From positions 57,100-121,099 of the forward strand of contig JBJXHG010000040.1 of assembly GCA_046160865.1 (NCBI GenBank): a stretch of 64,000 bases of DNA, in the 5' to 3' direction. A program made the position numbers and the translations under genes. Positions 63,287 to 64,000 of the stretch are shown here, piece by piece. This stretch comes from JBJXHG01 sp046160865. GTDB taxonomy: Bacteria; Planctomycetota; UBA1135; GCA-002686595. Every line of letters starts with the position of its first letter. Within the stretch, counting starts at the first letter, position 1. The notes beneath the pieces are model-generated. The model was not told the origin of the DNA and ran no database searches. It was given only the letters and a program-made list of their open reading frames with translations.

Positions 63287-63721
63287 ATGCCTCCCTCGCT
63301 GATCTCCCGCATGACGACCTGGCTGTGCCTGGTGGTCACCCTATTGATGGGTGTCACGCCGGCGCGCGGCCTCGTGATCTGCATCGAGGCCGACGGCACG
63401 ATCGCCCTCGAAGCCGCGGCCGACGACTGCGAAGGCTGCCCGGAGCCTGCGACGCGCGAGCGCTCGGACTCGAGCACCCTGCTCGCCGCGGGCGACGCAT
63501 GCTGCGAGTGCGTCGACATCCCTGTGTCGACGTCCGTCGAAGAGCAGCGGACCGTGACGAAGCGCGCGGACGTGCGCTTCGAAGCTTGGTGTCCGCCGCC
63601 CTCGATCGTCGTTGCAGCGAGCACGGTCTCCGGCCCGTGCGTACGCCAGTCGTCGCGCGTGAATCCGCCACGCGGATCGCACGCACTGCGCTTGATCCGC
63701 AGCGTCGTGCTGCACGTCTAG
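63287..63721 (+). CDS. Small Cys-rich secreted protein
   Basis: 144 residues from ATG 63287; ATGs at 63272 and 63311 are alternatives, and no ribosome site decides. A signal peptide is clear (MTTWLCLVVTLLMGVTPARG). The mature part has LVICIEADGTIALEAAADDC, then EGCPEP and GDACCECVDIPVST. These closely spaced Cys could bind metal or form disulphides. The C-terminus is Ser/Arg/Pro-rich. I do not recognise the family with confidence. The next gene is a lipoprotein on the same strand, 115 bases away. Together they could be the start of a metal-handling operon, which the window cuts off; this is speculative. Confidence 0.6.
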   Translation: MPPSLISRMTTWLCLVVTLLMGVTPARGLVICIEADGTIALEAAADDCEGCPEPATRERSDSSTLLAAGDACCECVDIPVSTSVEEQRTVTKRADVRFEAWCPPPSIVVAASTVSGPCVRQSSRVNPPRGSHALRLIRSVVLHV

Positions 63722-63836
63722 CCCATTCCCATCCGAGTCACGGCTGAGCGGGCACACGCCAAGCTCAGCGGATGGTGTTTCGCTCCGGCAACTTCTTGTC
63801 GCAGCGCATTGGGCCTGAACGACGTGGAGTGCTTTC

Positions 63837-64000
63837 GTGCGACTTCGTTTCCCTGTTTGCGTTCCGACTCGAACTCTTGATCCGCGCCCGCAGCGATCCT
63901 GTGCGGCGATAGCGATCCCGGCCCTCGTCGCGTCGTTCGCGTTGGGAGCCTGTCACGCACCACCCCGCAGCGAGGTCGCGCCCGAGACCGCGATCGAGCA
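63837..64000 (+). CDS. Lipoprotein, N-terminal part (runs off the window)
   Basis: 54 codons are visible from a GTG at 63837, with GGAG about 8 bases upstream, and the frame is open to the window edge. After a basic N-terminus (MRLRFPVCVPTRTLDPRPQR) there is a hydrophobic core (AAIAIPALVASFALGAC) with a good lipobox L-G-A-C, then HAPPRSEVAPETAIE. Outer-membrane TolC-type lipoproteins of efflux systems start like this, but the visible part is too short to name a family. Confidence 0.6.
   Translation, partial: MRLRFPVCVPTRTLDPRPQRSCAAIAIPALVASFALGACHAPPRSEVAPETAIE

Overview
The window is GC-rich (about two thirds G+C by eye) and densely coded on both strands. It is most likely chromosomal DNA of a Planctomycetota bacterium. 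Two large membrane-anchored Ser/Thr kinases are present, one with DWG in place of DFG and one fused to TPRs, and an ECF sigma factor lies close to the first. There are also many secreted FG-GAP, beta-propeller and beta-helix proteins, two Tat-exported NAD(P)-type enzymes, many lipoproteins, and a recurrent Cys-rich C-terminal module. The phylum call is an inference from gene content. I saw no phage genes, transposase, CRISPR array or rRNA.

Layout. 1-2493: the end of a divergent pair (FG-GAP protein on minus, beta-helix protein on plus). 2971-7312: a propeller protein with the Cys-rich C-terminal module, a homocysteine S-methyltransferase-like enzyme and two aldo/keto reductases. 7329-14549: a TPR kinase directly downstream of a second FG-GAP protein, which is divergent from a second beta-helix protein, so the divergent pair occurs twice. 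14771-18414: a minus-strand cluster of a PqqB-like lipoprotein, a thioredoxin protein, its paralogue lacking the thioredoxin domain, and a thioredoxin lipoprotein. 18575-23809: aconitase, an NTF2-like protein, a Tat-exported Rossmann enzyme and a GNAT, with a 177-bp imperfect palindrome between convergent genes. 24092-28826: DWG kinase, lipoprotein and divergent ECF sigma factor. 29063-34850: a secreted module protein, then an NHL lipoprotein followed by a phospholipase C-like/FG-GAP fusion.

34912-45429 is a metabolic operon read on the minus strand: tkt, tal-pgi fusion, gnd, zwf, glk, pgl, then a membrane protein and an NTF2-like lipoprotein. It covers glucose phosphorylation, the oxidative branch, and much of the non-oxidative pentose phosphate branch. 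A soluble transhydrogenase-like flavoprotein (47862-49277), overlapping an HDOD gene, could rebalance the NADPH produced.

49400-58876 holds a secreted protein of unknown function, two tandem TMTC-like membrane/TPR proteins, a TPR lipoprotein, tRNA-Ala(CGC), a further protein with the Cys-rich module, a GAF protein and RNase D. 59295-63206 is a tandem trio of secreted beta-helix proteins, two of which share a 106-bp identical block. The window ends with a small Cys-rich secreted protein and the start of a lipoprotein.

The least-described element I see is the Cys-rich C-terminal module of about 154-165 residues, joined to four unrelated secreted N-terminal regions and always ending at the protein C-terminus. 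This is the architecture expected of a cell-surface sorting or anchoring domain.
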